A stretch of 64,000 nt of DNA from Micropterix aruncella (GCA_944548615.1 OX155965.1:19627101-19691100); one strand, 5' to 3'. Shown: positions 22,240 through 34,084, counted from the first letter of the stretch. Numbers and translations: made by a program. Notes: generated by a model from the letters alone, not told the origin.

Positions 22240-22560
22240 TTTGCTAGTGTTATCGACTAACACCAAATGGCAACAACACTCTGAAACAACAGCGAAACGT
22301 AATAGGAAACTGTTATACATATTTAAAAACACAAGGGAGTTACTAAATACTACCTCACTGAGGACTGCTGACCACGTACATGCCAATGCACTAATCACAT
22401 ATGGACAGATTGGCTGGATAGGTATGGTAAGATCAAATCTGGATCCATTAATCAAGGATCAAAAATATTTTCGGATGGTTATTAATTTAAAAAATCCTAA
22501 ACGCTCCCTATCAAACGATTTACAGAGTCTTTAAGGGACTTAAAACAATTCAGTAATTTT
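22240..22560 (+). pseudogene. LINE reverse transcriptase C-terminus
   Basis: The open frame 22241-22534 contains KNTRELLNTTSLRTADHV, then HANALITYGQIGWIGMVRS, then LDPLIKDQKYFRMV and INLKNPKRS. This follows the post-RT region of Jockey/CR1-like LINEs ('LR--Y-A---S-LTYGI--WG------L--LI--QK---R-I'). It is a 5'- and 3'-truncated fragment with a conserved TYG. The exact clade is uncertain. Confidence 0.6.
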
Positions 22561-22924
22561 GAAAGAGCTGCCAGCTGCAGCTGACTGCTTTTTAGCAGAG
22601 GAAATAGCGCCATATTTTAGATTTTCTTTCTTGTTTTATGCCTAGATTAAAAGTTGAACGGAAAGAAAAACGCTTAAAAATTAATGACTATATTAGTTAA
22701 CGTTTCTTGTTGATTCGAGGACAAAATATTTCGTGGTCGTTTTAAAATGTAACCTAATAAAAAAAAGTAAAAAAAATATATCAATTAAAAATTTGGCATA
22801 TGTGAGCATTCATCTTACCCATTCACTCCCCCTTCGAAACCATAGAATTTGAGATGCGGAAATTGTGGTTTTAGATATTTTTTTCTAGGAAGGACTTGAT
22901 TATTTCTTGGAGATACGAAGATCT

Positions 22925-23209
22925 TTAAAAAGGTGAAACAGAGATATAGCTGGCAGGCCCCAAACGCCAACTTTCACGGCGTGAAGGTGAATGTGAAATG
23001 AAGCCATTACGGGTGACACCATTTGCGAGATCATGGTAGTTATTTAATTTGTACTTGTGGGAATCAAATATCCTAAAAATATTTGATTCCCATGGAACAG
23101 TTAATTCTACGATAAGGGCTATCTTCCGAGATAGAGAGTAAAGAGTTATATCTGGACGAAGGGCTGTGCATCTGAGACTTTCATGGAGTTTATATTGCTT
23201 AGAGACCAA
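22925..23209 (-). pseudogene. Retroelement-associated C-terminal domain
   Basis: The minus-strand frame reads LRPDITLYSLSRKIALIVEL, then TVPWESNIFRIFDSHKYKLN, then NYHDLANGVTRNGF. It resembles the 'LRPDI-L-S---K---LIELTVPWE-N---A---K---Y--L------NGW' domain. That domain is at the C-terminus of many unclassified metazoan reverse-transcriptase proteins. No RT core is found upstream in the window, and the frame breaks after 23209. I take it as a fragment of a repeat-encoded protein. Confidence 0.6.
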
Positions 23210-23479
23210 ATCGACCTCTTCGTAGAGTTAGGCAAACCAGGCCCAAAGGCCCTCCGCTGCAAAACTATGAATTTGATCAGCTTACGCACGGGCTCGACGA
23301 ACAAGGTGAGAATCACAATCAAGGTTATAAGCACATAGACCTTCATTGTAACGTTAATTATGTCAATGTATGAAAACTGACGTCATGAAAACATTCTATT
23401 CATTATATAAATGAAGAGTTGCGGGGATACAAATCATTTTTTGTGAATGTGAGATACTTTTTTTTTCTGAGGAAACTTT

Positions 23480-23765
23480 GTTTGTTTGTTTGTTTGTTTC
23501 TACTCTTTATTGTTAAATTTCACAATGGGCGGGTTTATTGTCATGTAACAATCTCTTACAACCAATCCTACTATGACGTGTTTTTATGTATGTGTGCGTG
23601 TAACATGGGTGTGTGTGTGTGTGTTGTTATTGCATTCGATCGACAGAATTGAAAATGTAAATCCGTTAATTAGATCCCAACGTAAAATGGTGACCCAGCC
23701 GGAAATCGAACCCGGGACCTTACAATGTAAGATCAGACGACCTATCCACTATGCCACTGTGGGGT
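23480..23765 (-). mobile_element. tRNA-headed SINE
   Basis: On the minus strand the head (23765-23680) has an A-box-like TGGCATAGTGGATAGG and a B-box GGTTCGATTTC, spaced as in tRNA-type RNA polymerase III promoters. A body follows. The 3' end carries a (CAAA)n-type tail, seen on the plus strand as TTTG repeats at 23482-23500. It is transcribed, if at all, by Pol III and mobilised by a partner LINE (general SINE biology). Fragments of the same SINE occur at 39190-39245 (head) and 54925-55000 (body). A (TG)n tract at 23606-23622 lies within the body. Confidence 0.75.
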
Positions 23766-23974
23766 TTACTAATTTAAAACTATATTTGGTTAACAGACAA
23801 AATATTTTTTTTCTGACTCAAACAAATAAAACTTAGGTATATATTAAGTTAGTGAAAGGTCAAGAGGTCATATCCTAAGATATTAAATTTTATCGTTTTT
23901 CCGTAACTCGTGAAATTCAGTATACAGTATTCAATTTATTCATTCAGAATATACAATAAACGCGTGAATTATCA

Positions 23975-24185
23975 ATTAAAGCTAATTATTGCATATTAGA
24001 ATTCGTCAGTTGCTAGTAATATATTAATATATTTAGATATAGAACTATTAAAGCAGAAATATTAATTTGACAATAGCGTTGACTAAAGTCGGCTTTACAC
24101 GTCAGACAAATAAAATTTTCAAAAAGAGCTGAATCAATTGTACATGAGTATACATATAAAATAAATAATTATTATATGAATATTA
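23975..24185 (+). repeat. Dispersed repeat F, copy 2
   Basis: It aligns with 18640-18960, best preserved at TGACTAAAGTCGGCTTTACAC (24081-24101). Confidence 0.5.
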
Positions 24186-25261
24186 ATAGTCATCTTAGCC
24201 TCTCTATACAAAAAATAATAATATAATAATCACACAATAGAAATGTATATTAATGTAAATGTATATACCTATATACTCTCTCGATTTCAGTCTATTGCTA
24301 CTGCACATACGTTAAAACTTTTTCAAGATTTGATGATTACATGAATATTTAATGAAATGATAATACTTATTTCCATAATACTAGATATTCAATCTGACAT
24401 TTAACCGAAGTATGCAAATTACAAACTATTTCCTATTATCAGGCAATTATTCAGTCGTAATACAGGAAGTTTAATTAACAAACTCTGTCGTTCCTGCAAG
24501 TTTAACTTATGATATGAACAGATATGAATAGAGTATTATAGGAATTCGATAAGCAAAACTGACCTGAATACAATCGGATTAATTAACACTTGACTAGCGG
24601 GTAAATTTGGATACAGCGAATTCCACTAAATTTGGATTCAGCGAATAACACTAAAATATTTGCTAATGGTAATTATAATTATTTACCGTAAACTGCCCTA
24701 ACTATAACCTCCTGCCCAAACAATGTAGCACTCCCGATTTTTTTATAAAACGCAACATCTAGTGGAAATGATGAAAGTTTGTACAATTATATTTATTAGG
24801 TCATGAACATGACTAGATGCTGTACGAATTGCTCTATGTGTGATTAGTCGCCTGCATGCAGTGAGATTGGGAAGGCATTTTTTGAGTTTCGGAATAATTT
24901 CTGCTATCAAAGAACCTCGTCAAACATGTCCGGTGGAAAAGATCTGGTAAGCATTCGGAAGTTTTCTTATAATTAGACTTTTGGACATCTTACTCGCCAT
25001 GCGAGTTTTGATATAAATACTTGCTCAAATGTATTTTTGTAGGATTTAACCTAAAAACGTAAGCTGCATGAAGAGATCTGGTGCGTTCTGAACGTGGCCA
25101 GAAGATGAAGATCAGATGCTGTATAAGCACAAAGACGTGTCGAAAAAATAAACCACCAGTTCTTGAGGCTTATAAGCGAAAAACAAATAATATATCAGAG
25201 TTGCAGAACATCTGGGGGATTTAATGTATCATACGTGTTAGTTTAAATTGTTTTCGACCTT
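24186..25261. other. Gene-free region
   Basis: It contains a small tandem duplication at 24600-24650 (aaatttgga-aCAGCGAAT twice, period about 24) and otherwise nothing recognised. Confidence 0.45.
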
Positions 25262-25665
25262 CTTCTTCCGAAGAATATCGGAAGAAGAAGAACATTTTAG
25301 TTGGAAACTGTATGCATTCTCAGTACTCAGGTATATTTTTAAAAACTTTAGTTAAGGCAGGAGAGGAACCCATGGTAGAATAAAAGAAGAATATCGGAAT
25401 ATGAAGAACATTTCAGTCCGAATCTTTATCCATCCCGACTACTTGGTCTATTTGCTTTAATGTTAAAGCACTCTAGATAAGGCAGGATAGGAACCCATGG
25501 AAGAAGAACAATATCAGAAGATGAGAAACATTTTCGTCCGTGACTTAATACATCCTGAGTACCTACTAAAGTATCTATTAAAGCACCCTAGATAAGGAGG
25601 GATAGAAACCCACGGAAGAAGTAGAACATCGGAAGAAAACGAATATTTTCGTTCGAAACGATACA
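25262..25665 (+). repeat. Tandem array, unit about 117 bp, 3.5 copies
   Basis: The anchor AATATCGGA and its variants occur at 25274, 25390, 25510 and 25625 (spacings 116, 120, 115). Each unit has 'gaagaa-aacattt', 'catcc-gagtact', 'taaagcac-ctagataagg' and 'aggaacccatgg'. The fourth unit is cut off by the C-rich block. Confidence 0.85.
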
Positions 25666-25995
25666 ACTCCCCCCTTCATCCCCCCGGCCAAACCCCCCTC
25701 CCAATCCCCCCTCCTAACCCTCCCCTTCACCACCAACCCCCCCCCCCCCCCAATCCACTCCAAACCCCCACCTCCCCCCCACTCCTCCGCTTCTCACCAC
25801 ACCTCCCCCACCAACCTAACCCAACCACAACCCCTTCCACCACCAACCCACCCTAAACCACCTCACCTCTCCCCAACCCCCCCCCCCCCCCCACCACCTC
25901 GTCCCCCCAACCCCCGATAAACAATCCACCAAGAACCCCTACCCCACCCCCACAACCACCCCTTACTCAATCCCCCCTTGCCCCCCCTTGACTCA
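25666..25995. repeat. C-rich, almost G-free low-complexity block
   Basis: About 330 bp are made nearly only of C, A and T. They include C runs of 14-16 (25738-25751 and about 25877-25892) and repeated CCCC/ACC/TCC words. It begins abruptly inside the fourth unit of the 117 bp array and ends abruptly in AT-rich DNA. It may be a genuine satellite-like tract able to form i-motif/G-quadruplex, or an assembly or base-calling artefact. Confidence 0.8.
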
Positions 25996-27359
25996 CCGAA
26001 CCCTTCGTCGAATTACAATAAAGTATTTATATACCTACAATATTTTTTTATAAAAAAAAAATATTTATAATAATACCTTACCGATTAATAAAATAGATTG
26101 GTGAAAGAATTTGCGAAATCGGACAACGCATTCTTGACCTATTAGGCCTATCTTTGAAACACAAAAACGCTTAGTCGTATATTGTAAATTTCCTCCATAA
26201 TTGGTTTTCATCTTAATTTGGAGAACTAATGAAGAGTTGGTTTTTAAAATGTTGAAAATATTTTGCTGCTCTGAATTCCATCGCTATTGAAAATATCTGC
26301 TTTTTGTATATCTTTTTTTTTATTGTATAATTTTGGTTGTTTACTTTTTTATTGTGGGTTTCTTTTGAAACCTGCATTGTATAAAAAAAAATACCTAATG
26401 GTTTTTTGGAATAATATTTATTAGAATTGTTTAATGGTCTATAAAATTATGTTTCAACGTCTGGCTCGAATTAAAATCCTCGCCCCTCGGGTCTATCAGA
26501 CCCCACTATGGTGGCTACCTCAACTCCCTAGAATTAGAAGATTTGCTACAAAGGCCGTGTACTTTATCTGAAGTTTACGCCATGTTCGGAGATTTGTTTC
26601 CCTACTAAATAATTACATTCCAACAAGGAAAAGCAGAAAGTTAAATATTGACTTAGGGGAGAGAAATAAATTTTCAAGCCTATCGTTAAAGTGCGCCCGC
26701 AAAGTTTACGTCTGAAATATTTACAATGGCATTAGCGGTCCTTATGGAAAAGCTGCCATTTTATTGATTTTCCCCGTCGCTGGACGAACGTGCCTGCAAA
26801 ATTAACTGAGGTAAACATACAGACCGGAGATAGACGGAGAAAGCTGCCACAGGAAAACCGTTCGACAAAGTGGACTTTTATTAAGGAATTAGGGTATGTC
26901 GTAGGATCAATGTTACCAACCAAAGTGATATTCAATAAATACAAGTTGGGCGGCAGTTTAGAAATAACTTTTCTCCTTTAAACGTCTTTATTTCTATTAC
27001 TTTAGTCGAAGTTCACATGAAAAGAAGGTTATTTAGAATGACAACATTGTGACTTTGCACATTGATTACTTTATCAACACGCACGCGCGAATCTTAAACC
27101 AACCATTTTGTGATTTTTTTTAGGCAAATATTTTTTTTTGACATGACTAATAATCATGTAACCACTCTTCGTAGGTTTGTACATTTTTATCAGAATTTTG
27201 GTGATAATGACTTAATATTAACCTACCTAGTTGTACTGTGTATTTACTGTGCAGTGTGCATCTAGGTGTACCGTGTATATACAATAATTGCATTTTATAA
27301 CTGCAATTTAATGATTTATGATCAACAGTTAAATTTTAATGTAGACTTCTAATTCTATA
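25996..27359. other. Gene-free region
   Basis: AT-rich to about 26440, then G+C-richer and apparently unique DNA to about 26990. There are short open frames but none is recognisable. Confidence 0.5.
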
Positions 27360-27640
27360 CTACACTCGGGAGTAACGAATCCGGGTCAACAACATAAACC
27401 TTAATATCTCGGAAACTTAGAATGCTAGCTTATTCAAAAAATAATAATTTATAGACTATTTAAAACTACTCAAATAAAATTATTAAAACTTTTATATTTG
27501 CTGTAAAGAAGCGCCATCAAAAAGGCTAAACAAAATAACTGGTTTTTTGAAAATCGACCTAAAAATTCAATACATTTGTTTTTGCGTTTGTTTCTGTTCT
27601 GTCACGTTTCTAATGTTGCCTTAAAATAGGAGTGCCTAGC
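27360..27640 (+). repeat. Dispersed repeat A, copy 2
   Basis: Partner of 4040-4360. Shared blocks include GAATCCGGGTCA, CCTTAATATCTC, GCCATCAAAAAGGCTAAA and TTTTTGCGTTTGTTTCTGT. Confidence 0.65.
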
Positions 27641-27743
27641 ATGGCGGGCTCGGCTGCACTTTACTTATCACATTAGAAAAATAAACATCTAAATAATGTA
27701 TGCATCATAATAATGGCGTGCTATCGGACTTTCGCAGCAACTA

Positions 27744-27955
27744 GGGTTGTCAACTACAGCGGGCGAGCCCGTCACCTCAGGAAGTGTTAACGATTAGTCG
27801 TTCTATCTCCCTGGAGTGAGCACAGAAGACTTGGACAAAACAGTCCACCGTCTAGCTCCGCCACAAACCCGTAAGAGGCCAACGCCTTAACCGCGAGATA
27901 GCCAGGAGTGTTACCCGGCGGGCTTACACTCACGCCCTTACTTCCAATTGTGACA
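27744..27955 (-). repeat. GC-rich family C, terminal segment
   Basis: It matches the foldback arm at 37232-37455. Shared phrases are 'gtcaactaca-cgggcgagcccgtcacc', 'taacgatta-tcgttct-tc-ccctg-agtga', 'ccaacgcctta-ccgcgag--agccagga' and 'ccggcgggct'. Only the outer end and the first 210 bp of the family unit are kept. Confidence 0.75.
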
Positions 27956-28051
27956 GAGGACTTTTGCAGCAGTGGTGATGGCGCGCGACAGCCACCGGTG
28001 GCTATGGCCGGTGACTAGTTTGCGCCGACCCTTAGAGCTCGTTCCCACTAT

Positions 28052-28398
28052 GACGGGCCGTCTGTTTCAATGGATACCGTCAAAAAAAAAATATCGGTCG
28101 AACAGTCGTGGTCTGACCTATGTTTTAACAAGTGCGTACCCCGAAATGATGCATACGGGGAGAGATGTATGTCCGCGGGGCGGGCGGAGGCATATCGACA
28201 CGTGCTATTTATCGGCACGCTCATTCACATTAAGACGGTCCAGGCGTTTAGACGACGCTCCGCAGTGGCAAATAGTTCGTTCAATAACTCGATAACTTGT
28301 ATATATCTTGTTTTTTCCCAGATCTATCTAAATGTGAACGGCTTCATATAAATTGTTCAGCCACTAGCACTTCCGGATCGTCGAAACAGACGGTCCGT
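28052..28398. mobile_element. Small inverted-repeat element
   Basis: GACGGGCCGTCTGTTTC (28052-28068) is complementary to GAAACAGACGGTCCGTT (28382-28398) with two mismatches. The enclosed 350 bp is a G+C-richer segment with short open frames and no known protein. It is probably a non-autonomous DNA transposon. No clear target duplication was found. Confidence 0.5.
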
Positions 28399-28484
28399 TA
28401 TGACGGACCGTAGAAACGGACTCTTATTAGGCATTCTGAAATGCCGCGGATTTTAACTAGCCCTACAATATTCGATTAATAATT

Positions 28485-28585
28485 CGATTTTTCGCGCGAT
28501 CTACCAAACAATTTTTCGCGCGATCTACCAAACGATTTTTCGCGAGATCTATCAATACGATTTTTTTGAGCAATCAATCACACGA
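28485..28585 (+). repeat. Short tandem array, unit about 24 bp
   Basis: Four units of CGATTTTTCGCGCGATCTACC-type sequence start at about 28485, 28509, 28533 and 28558. The last is diverged. Confidence 0.8.
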
Positions 28586-29924
28586 TATAACTTTCCTGCT
28601 GCGAGTTTACCTATCGCATCAACTAAGCGTATGACCCAGAAACGTAAGTAGTGTATTAATAGTGATCAATAATTTCAAAAAGTAAATGGCACTCAAACAA
28701 GGTTACCTCCGCTTTGCTAAATAATGTAAAATTCCCGAAGCGGCACCTGAGAGCATTATTAGTGCAAATTGAAGCTGGAAAATGGACAGGCTGGATACGA
28801 CCGAAGAGCCTTCTCGTACGATTGAAAATTACTCTGGAAGTGGTGTTAATGTGCAGGAAATTGGGTCGTAATGAGGGATGCCACTCTCCAAATTTAATAC
28901 TATTTGTCGTTTTTTATTAATCTCAAAAAAATCAATACTTCTTTTGAGACTTCCCAGTAAACTTGGTACCTACACAGCAATATTTTCCGTTTATTTATTG
29001 TTTTATACATACATTAAAAGGCAAAGTAAAATATATCCCCTGAAAATTAAAGAGTACTATTATCTATGTATTTAGTTTATTATTAAATATTATAATTAAG
29101 TGGTAGTTTTGAAATTTAGCCCCAAACTTAACCCTTTTCGACAGTTTTTGCAAGATATGGGTCTGTAGAAGTTTATTAAACCAACAAAAAAAACATGCAA
29201 AATTTATTCCCTGACAAATAAAGACAAACATAATATATGTATACTCTATTTTAGAAGTAAATTTAATATAATGGCGTTGTTAATTTTCGCTATAAATGAA
29301 TCTAAAAACCAATTTCGGCCATTTAGTAAATACACCCACCTTAAAGTGTAAAATTACTGCATTTTCTCTGATAAAATCTACCAAATCTCTTCTAGAGGTT
29401 GGTTCTACTGTCTTTCAAATAGTCCCATTCGATTTAGCGAGTAGAAAAATGTAACGTAACGAAAAAGTAGGAAAGCACATGACCTAAATCATCAAATGCC
29501 TTTCACTCCTCCCCCCCCCCCCTTAAAAACTATTTTCTTCCTTCACTGCTCTTAGTGACTCATCGAATCTTCAATTCTATTGGTTACACGAAGTTACAAT
29601 GAAAGCTTCGTCAACGCACAAAAAAAAAAGTTTTCTGTTTTTCTGGCTGGTGTCTGTAAGGACGTAATAAATAAAGTTATGTTTGAATTAGTCAAACAAA
29701 AATCATAATCAATATTTATTATTATACCTACCTAATATATAATAATTTAACTTGTAGGTATATATGTTTTCGTATACGTAAAGGGGCAACAGAATAACTA
29801 CCTATATAAACATGCGATGAGCATAAAAAGTAGACGTCTGATCTGAAAGAACTTAATTGATTTTGAAGAGGCCTAATTTATTTAATATAAAGAGGTTTTA
29901 GTAACGACAGTTTTTTCTTTTTTT
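28586..29924. other. Gene-free region
   Basis: AT-rich, with a C12 run at 29511-29522. No gene recognised. Confidence 0.5.
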
Positions 29925-30103
29925 TTACCCACAAGGCTGATGCTTTTTTGTGGAACCCGCCTTGTTCTATCGGCAACATCTTCTAGGTGTGCATTTATAG
30001 CATCACGCAGTCAAACACTCAGGCGGTCACCCATCCAAGTATTGACCGCGCCCAACGCTGCTTAACTTCGGTAACAACGATGAGAACCGGTGTCAACGTT
30101 GCT
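29925..30103 (-). mobile_element. 5S rRNA-headed retroposon (SINE3-like)
   Basis: The minus strand at 30103-30019 closely follows the 5S rRNA middle and 3' regions: GGTTCTCATCGTTGTTACCG, GAAGTTAAGCAGCG, TTGGGCGCGGTCAATACTTG, GATGGGTGACCGCCTG. The Pol III internal A-box and C-box regions are thus retained. Instead of the normal 5S 3' end it continues into about 95 bp of unrelated body and an A-rich tail, seen as poly-T at 29910-29926. It is therefore a 5S-derived retroposon, not a functional rRNA gene. The first 30 or so bases of 5S are missing. Confidence 0.8.
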
Positions 30104-30996
30104 ACGGACCCTTCAATGCCATAATTTAACGTAGATAAAAGAACTTAGTAATGCCTAATTAAAGTTATAATTTAACGTAATATAAAAGCCCTTCTTAAAA
30201 AAAAGTAATAGATAAAAAAACAACAATATTCATGATTTCAAATGTCAGTTGATATGGCAACCCTGGCAGCATTGCGTGGCACCGTGGAAGGTTCCCTTTC
30301 GCATCCGTGCAATGGGTGCGGTTACAGCAGGGCTTTGAGAATGTCTAATCAAGCGAATCTGGTAACTGGGGGTTGCCGTTAAAAATGTAGGAGAAACGGA
30401 TGTTCGAGGATTGTCCTTGTATTTTATTCAAATAAACTTACCAAAAGGGACCGTACCAAATAATTCGACTCGTGTTTAATAATGCCGAAAATGGCGACGA
30501 ATATTGCAGAAGAGATTTTCAGAAAAGAAGAACGGTTTACGTTCCTCAAATTGCTTGGAGATTTTGATCTTTCTGATATTGTAACCGAAGGGTGAGGGCT
30601 CGTCTCCTCGTTTCAAATCCTACCAGAATATCGGGTTTTCATCACAAAGAGTTGTTGGCACATCTTATAGCTTGCGCCTCCCAATATAACCTAAGTATCA
30701 TGTCACGTGATTACGTAATTGTTACCTCGCTTGTCTGAAGAAGAATGTGGTGCTCTGAGTAAACCAATGAATGATGCAGGTAATTCAGCCAAGACGCCCT
30801 TCTGCATTGTTTTCAGAGCAGTTTTTCAGTGTACACTTTGTTCATTGAAAAATGAAAATTTTAAACATTCCGGAAGCAATATGGAACACAGCGTATTATA
30901 ATTTTACTTGGACCTCCAAAATTAATGTAGAACACTAAAAGTAAGATGAAACTTAATTCCTTTAAAAGCTATGACCCCTTAAGTTAATCATCCTTA
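30104..30996. other. Gene-free region
   Basis: ATAATTTAACGTA is directly repeated at 30121 and 30170. A short open frame at 30482-30595 (starting MPKMATNIAEEIFRKEERF, 37 codons) is too short to call. No other feature. Confidence 0.4.
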
Positions 30997-31082
30997 AACT
31001 TTGTAACTCAAGAACGTACGGGTGGATAATCATCGAATTATTTCGATAATCATCAGATTGTGCGTTCTTGAGTTACAAAGTT
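30997..31082. repeat. 20 bp perfect inverted repeat
   Basis: AACTTTGTAACTCAAGAACG (30997-31016) and its exact complement at 31063-31082 flank a 46 nt loop. The loop contains ATAATCATCGAA/TTCGATAATCATC repeats. The class is unknown. Confidence 0.85.
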
Positions 31083-33384
31083 AAATCTTAATGACGTCAT
31101 AGTATAGTGAAGTTTTCTGAAAACGAACTTTTAGAAGCAAAACATGTTACTTTTGGGCAACAGGTCTTTTCTCCCTATTTCGATCCTGCTGAATTGGGAA
31201 ATGCCGGTTGCCCAAGTGTAATCCTGACCTAAAGTAAGATATCCAAGATGGCGGCCAATATGGCGCCGATACCCAAAATCGGCGCTATAAACCCCCTTTT
31301 TAACATAGGAGCGCGTCCAAAATGTGTAGTTGTATGTTTTTGAGCATGAGAAATTAAAAATATATAATTACGAAACAACGGCTAGGTTTTTTCAAGATGA
31401 CGGCTTAGAATGGCGCCAGCACTCTAATACTCCTTTTTGTCGTAAAACTTACCGTGATGTTTCTTGATATATGTTTGTATGCATGATGATCGCAAAATTC
31501 AACTCTAAAACCACGTTTGAACCAAACTTTAATTCAAATCTTTTCAATAATGAAACAAATGCTACTTCTTTAACAAGAAAGAATCTAAAAAAGGTAACTA
31601 TGTGTCTCCAGAATTAAGGCAGGTATGTTTGCAGGGAATTTTAGGAAAGGACATTTGCTTTCCTGAAACTACAGTTCTTTGAGTTACAAAGTGTTTACAG
31701 TGACAAACAAATATTTTTGGGTACGTCTTAGGAATAGAATTTAGCATCATGCAATAATTTAGATTAACTTGCTCTTCGCCAACGATATTTCAACTCAATT
31801 TTCATGTAGAATAATCCTCTGTAAGTCAACTAAAAAAATCTGGTTTAGTTTCACATACAGAGTTACCCCTTGAAAGGATTATCGAGCTGTCTTGAACAGC
31901 ATGTAATGATATCACAGACATCATGACAAATGTAGCGCAATAAAATTACGCATTCATTTTATGAATGACAGCCCTACCGTTCCGCGCGACGCGCCGCAAC
32001 AGTAAGCATTTATTTCTGCGAAGCGTCTGAGTCTAGCTAGGGTAGGAGACGGATAGTTGCCCCACTTTTTAAAAGCCCTATTATTAAAAAATATGAACTT
32101 AGTAAGAATAATGCAACATGTATATCAAAACATAGGTCTTCGATTTTTTATAGCAGCCTATTTTGGTAAACATAAATAAAATTAGTTTTTAGTAAATCCA
32201 GTTTTATTTGACCTCTCATAAAAGGGATAGTCGCCTACTGTAGCGGATAGTCGCCTAACGTTTAAAATGCTTCAGGGGAAGGTTTTTTATCCAGTTCTTT
32301 AAACGCAAGTGCTAAACTATCTTCTGTCCAGCCACAGTATAATATAATGTGGTCCAGCTGATGCAGCGCGGCACCACGCCTAGTTTACGCTTATACTTTC
32401 AAGGCATTTTGCTCACCTACAATTAACTCTTAACAGTTAAGTATTTATTGTATTTAAAACAAGTTATAGTAACAACACGTTGTAAATTGCCTTTTTTATT
32501 TGAAATTGCCTTTTTTATTTGGGAAATAAATAAAAACTATTCAACAATGAAACGTAATATACAGTGTGATTTAAACTCTAATCCATGCAATGAAGAAAGA
32601 ATGTTGACTGAAGCCACAATCAGTAATAAAAATATTGAATAGAAATTACTTACCAATATAATTTCGACGTCCGTTAAAGTTTCGCCGAGGAATATTTTTG
32701 TTTACACGGCCAAAACGCGTGGGCCTACTCCGACGGCTTACATGGCACTGAGGCCTGCGGGAGGGGCACTTCTAAATATAGTAAAGCCCTAACGCCACCA
32801 ACATCCCTAACATAGTGTATTCAAAACTGAGGCATGTATCCGACTGAGGCGAGTTTGTCGTTGAGGTCACCAATTGTTATAATGCTCTAATATATAGAAG
32901 TGTTGTAAATCTCTATTACAATATATATCTCTATATCCCTACCTAGTCGTCAGTATTTTATCGAGTCGACTGTATCATTATCTGCTATAAAGCCAAACAT
33001 CATCTTAATCTTCGTCGTTACTTCTTTCGCTCTGATTATTCTGGAAGGCTTAAGAATTAATGGATCCGTTGAAACTGCAACAGTAAAATGGATTAAATTT
33101 GCATACTGAAATTTGTCTCTGCGGAGAGGTATAAAAGAATGAGAAACGGCGTAATGATGAATTCAAAAGGGACGGTAGCGGCGGACATTTTCATGGATGT
33201 CTCCCTTGAGACATTAAGGGAACTCGGCCGAAGAAAGAGCTGAAATAACTGAATGAATTGATTTCCTTTTATATCTGTTGTTTTGCTTTGATGTGCTATA
33301 CCGTGAAGTTATTTCGCTGACTCAATGTAGATTTGCAGCTATTGCACAATCCAATTGATTTAAAAAAAAAGGAAATAATTTTCG
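31083..33384. other. Gene-free region
   Basis: Phrases such as 'aagatggcggc--atatggcgcc' (about 31246-31268) and 'aagatgacggcttagaatggcgcc' (about 31396) resemble each other and may belong to one old repeat. Another phrase, 'ggatagtcgcct', is directly repeated at 32226 and 32244. No gene recognised. Confidence 0.45.
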
Positions 33385-33855
33385 AACTAATCCTAATAAT
33401 ATTATAAACGCGAAAGTTTGTATGTATGTATGGATGTTTGTTACTCTTTCACGCAAAAACTACTGAATGGATTTTGATGAAACTTTACAATAATATAGCT
33501 TACACATCAGAATAATACATAGGCTATAATTTATAAAGATATAGTGTGAATTATCTAAAATATAACGATAACTGTCAAGTAGGTAAGTAGGAAAAAATCT
33601 AAGAAATTTACATTCGAAATTTAAATTCTATCCTACTATCCTACTTCCTACTAATATTATAAACGCGAAAGTTTGTATGTATGTATGGATGTTTGTTACT
33701 CTTTCACGCAAAAACTACTGAATGGATTTTGATGAAACTTTACAATAATATAGCTTACACATCAGAATAACACATAGGCTATAATTTATAAAGATATATG
33801 GTTTTCTATCATCATTATCACAATTTTCCATCACCACGCGGGTGAAACTAGTGTT
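33385..33855 (+). mobile_element. Helitron-like non-autonomous repeat, doubled 5' part
   Basis: Two nearly identical 5' segments start TCCTAATAATATTATAAACG (33390) and TCCTACTAATATTATAAACG (about 33643). Each continues 'cgaaagtttgtatgtatgtatgg', 'ctctttcacgcaaaaactac', 'ttgatgaaactttacaata' and 'catcagaataa-acataggct'. The second copy runs to CACGCGGGTGAAACTAGT (33835-33852). Starting with TC and ending near CTAG after a short GC hairpin fits Helitrons. The repeat is a common insect one. No Rep/helicase is present. The doubling covers about 150 bp. Confidence 0.65.
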
Positions 33856-34084
33856 TAATATAACTGCTACGAAAAAATACCTGAATGTGTCACTATAAAT
33901 CCCACAGCACAGACAAAATACGACTAATATGGTCACCGTTTTTTAAACTTAATACCACAATTTTTCAACTACTTACTGGTATTCGATTAAGCTGGAATTT
34001 GGCATACTTATGTAAGTTCAGGAACAATGCAATATTGCGTTACCATCGAGCTGATTTGATGATGGAACCGGGTTGTAGGGACTA

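Noticed and set aside
23679..23765. A tRNA gene
   Set aside because: A- and B-box motifs are present, but the acceptor stem and anticodon arm do not fold as a tRNA and a SINE body follows.
25262..25665. CRISPR-like array
   Set aside because: The units are contiguous ~117 bp tandem repeats without unique spacers, in animal DNA.
30019..30103. A functional 5S rRNA gene
   Set aside because: The 5' part is missing and the 3' end is replaced by unrelated sequence.
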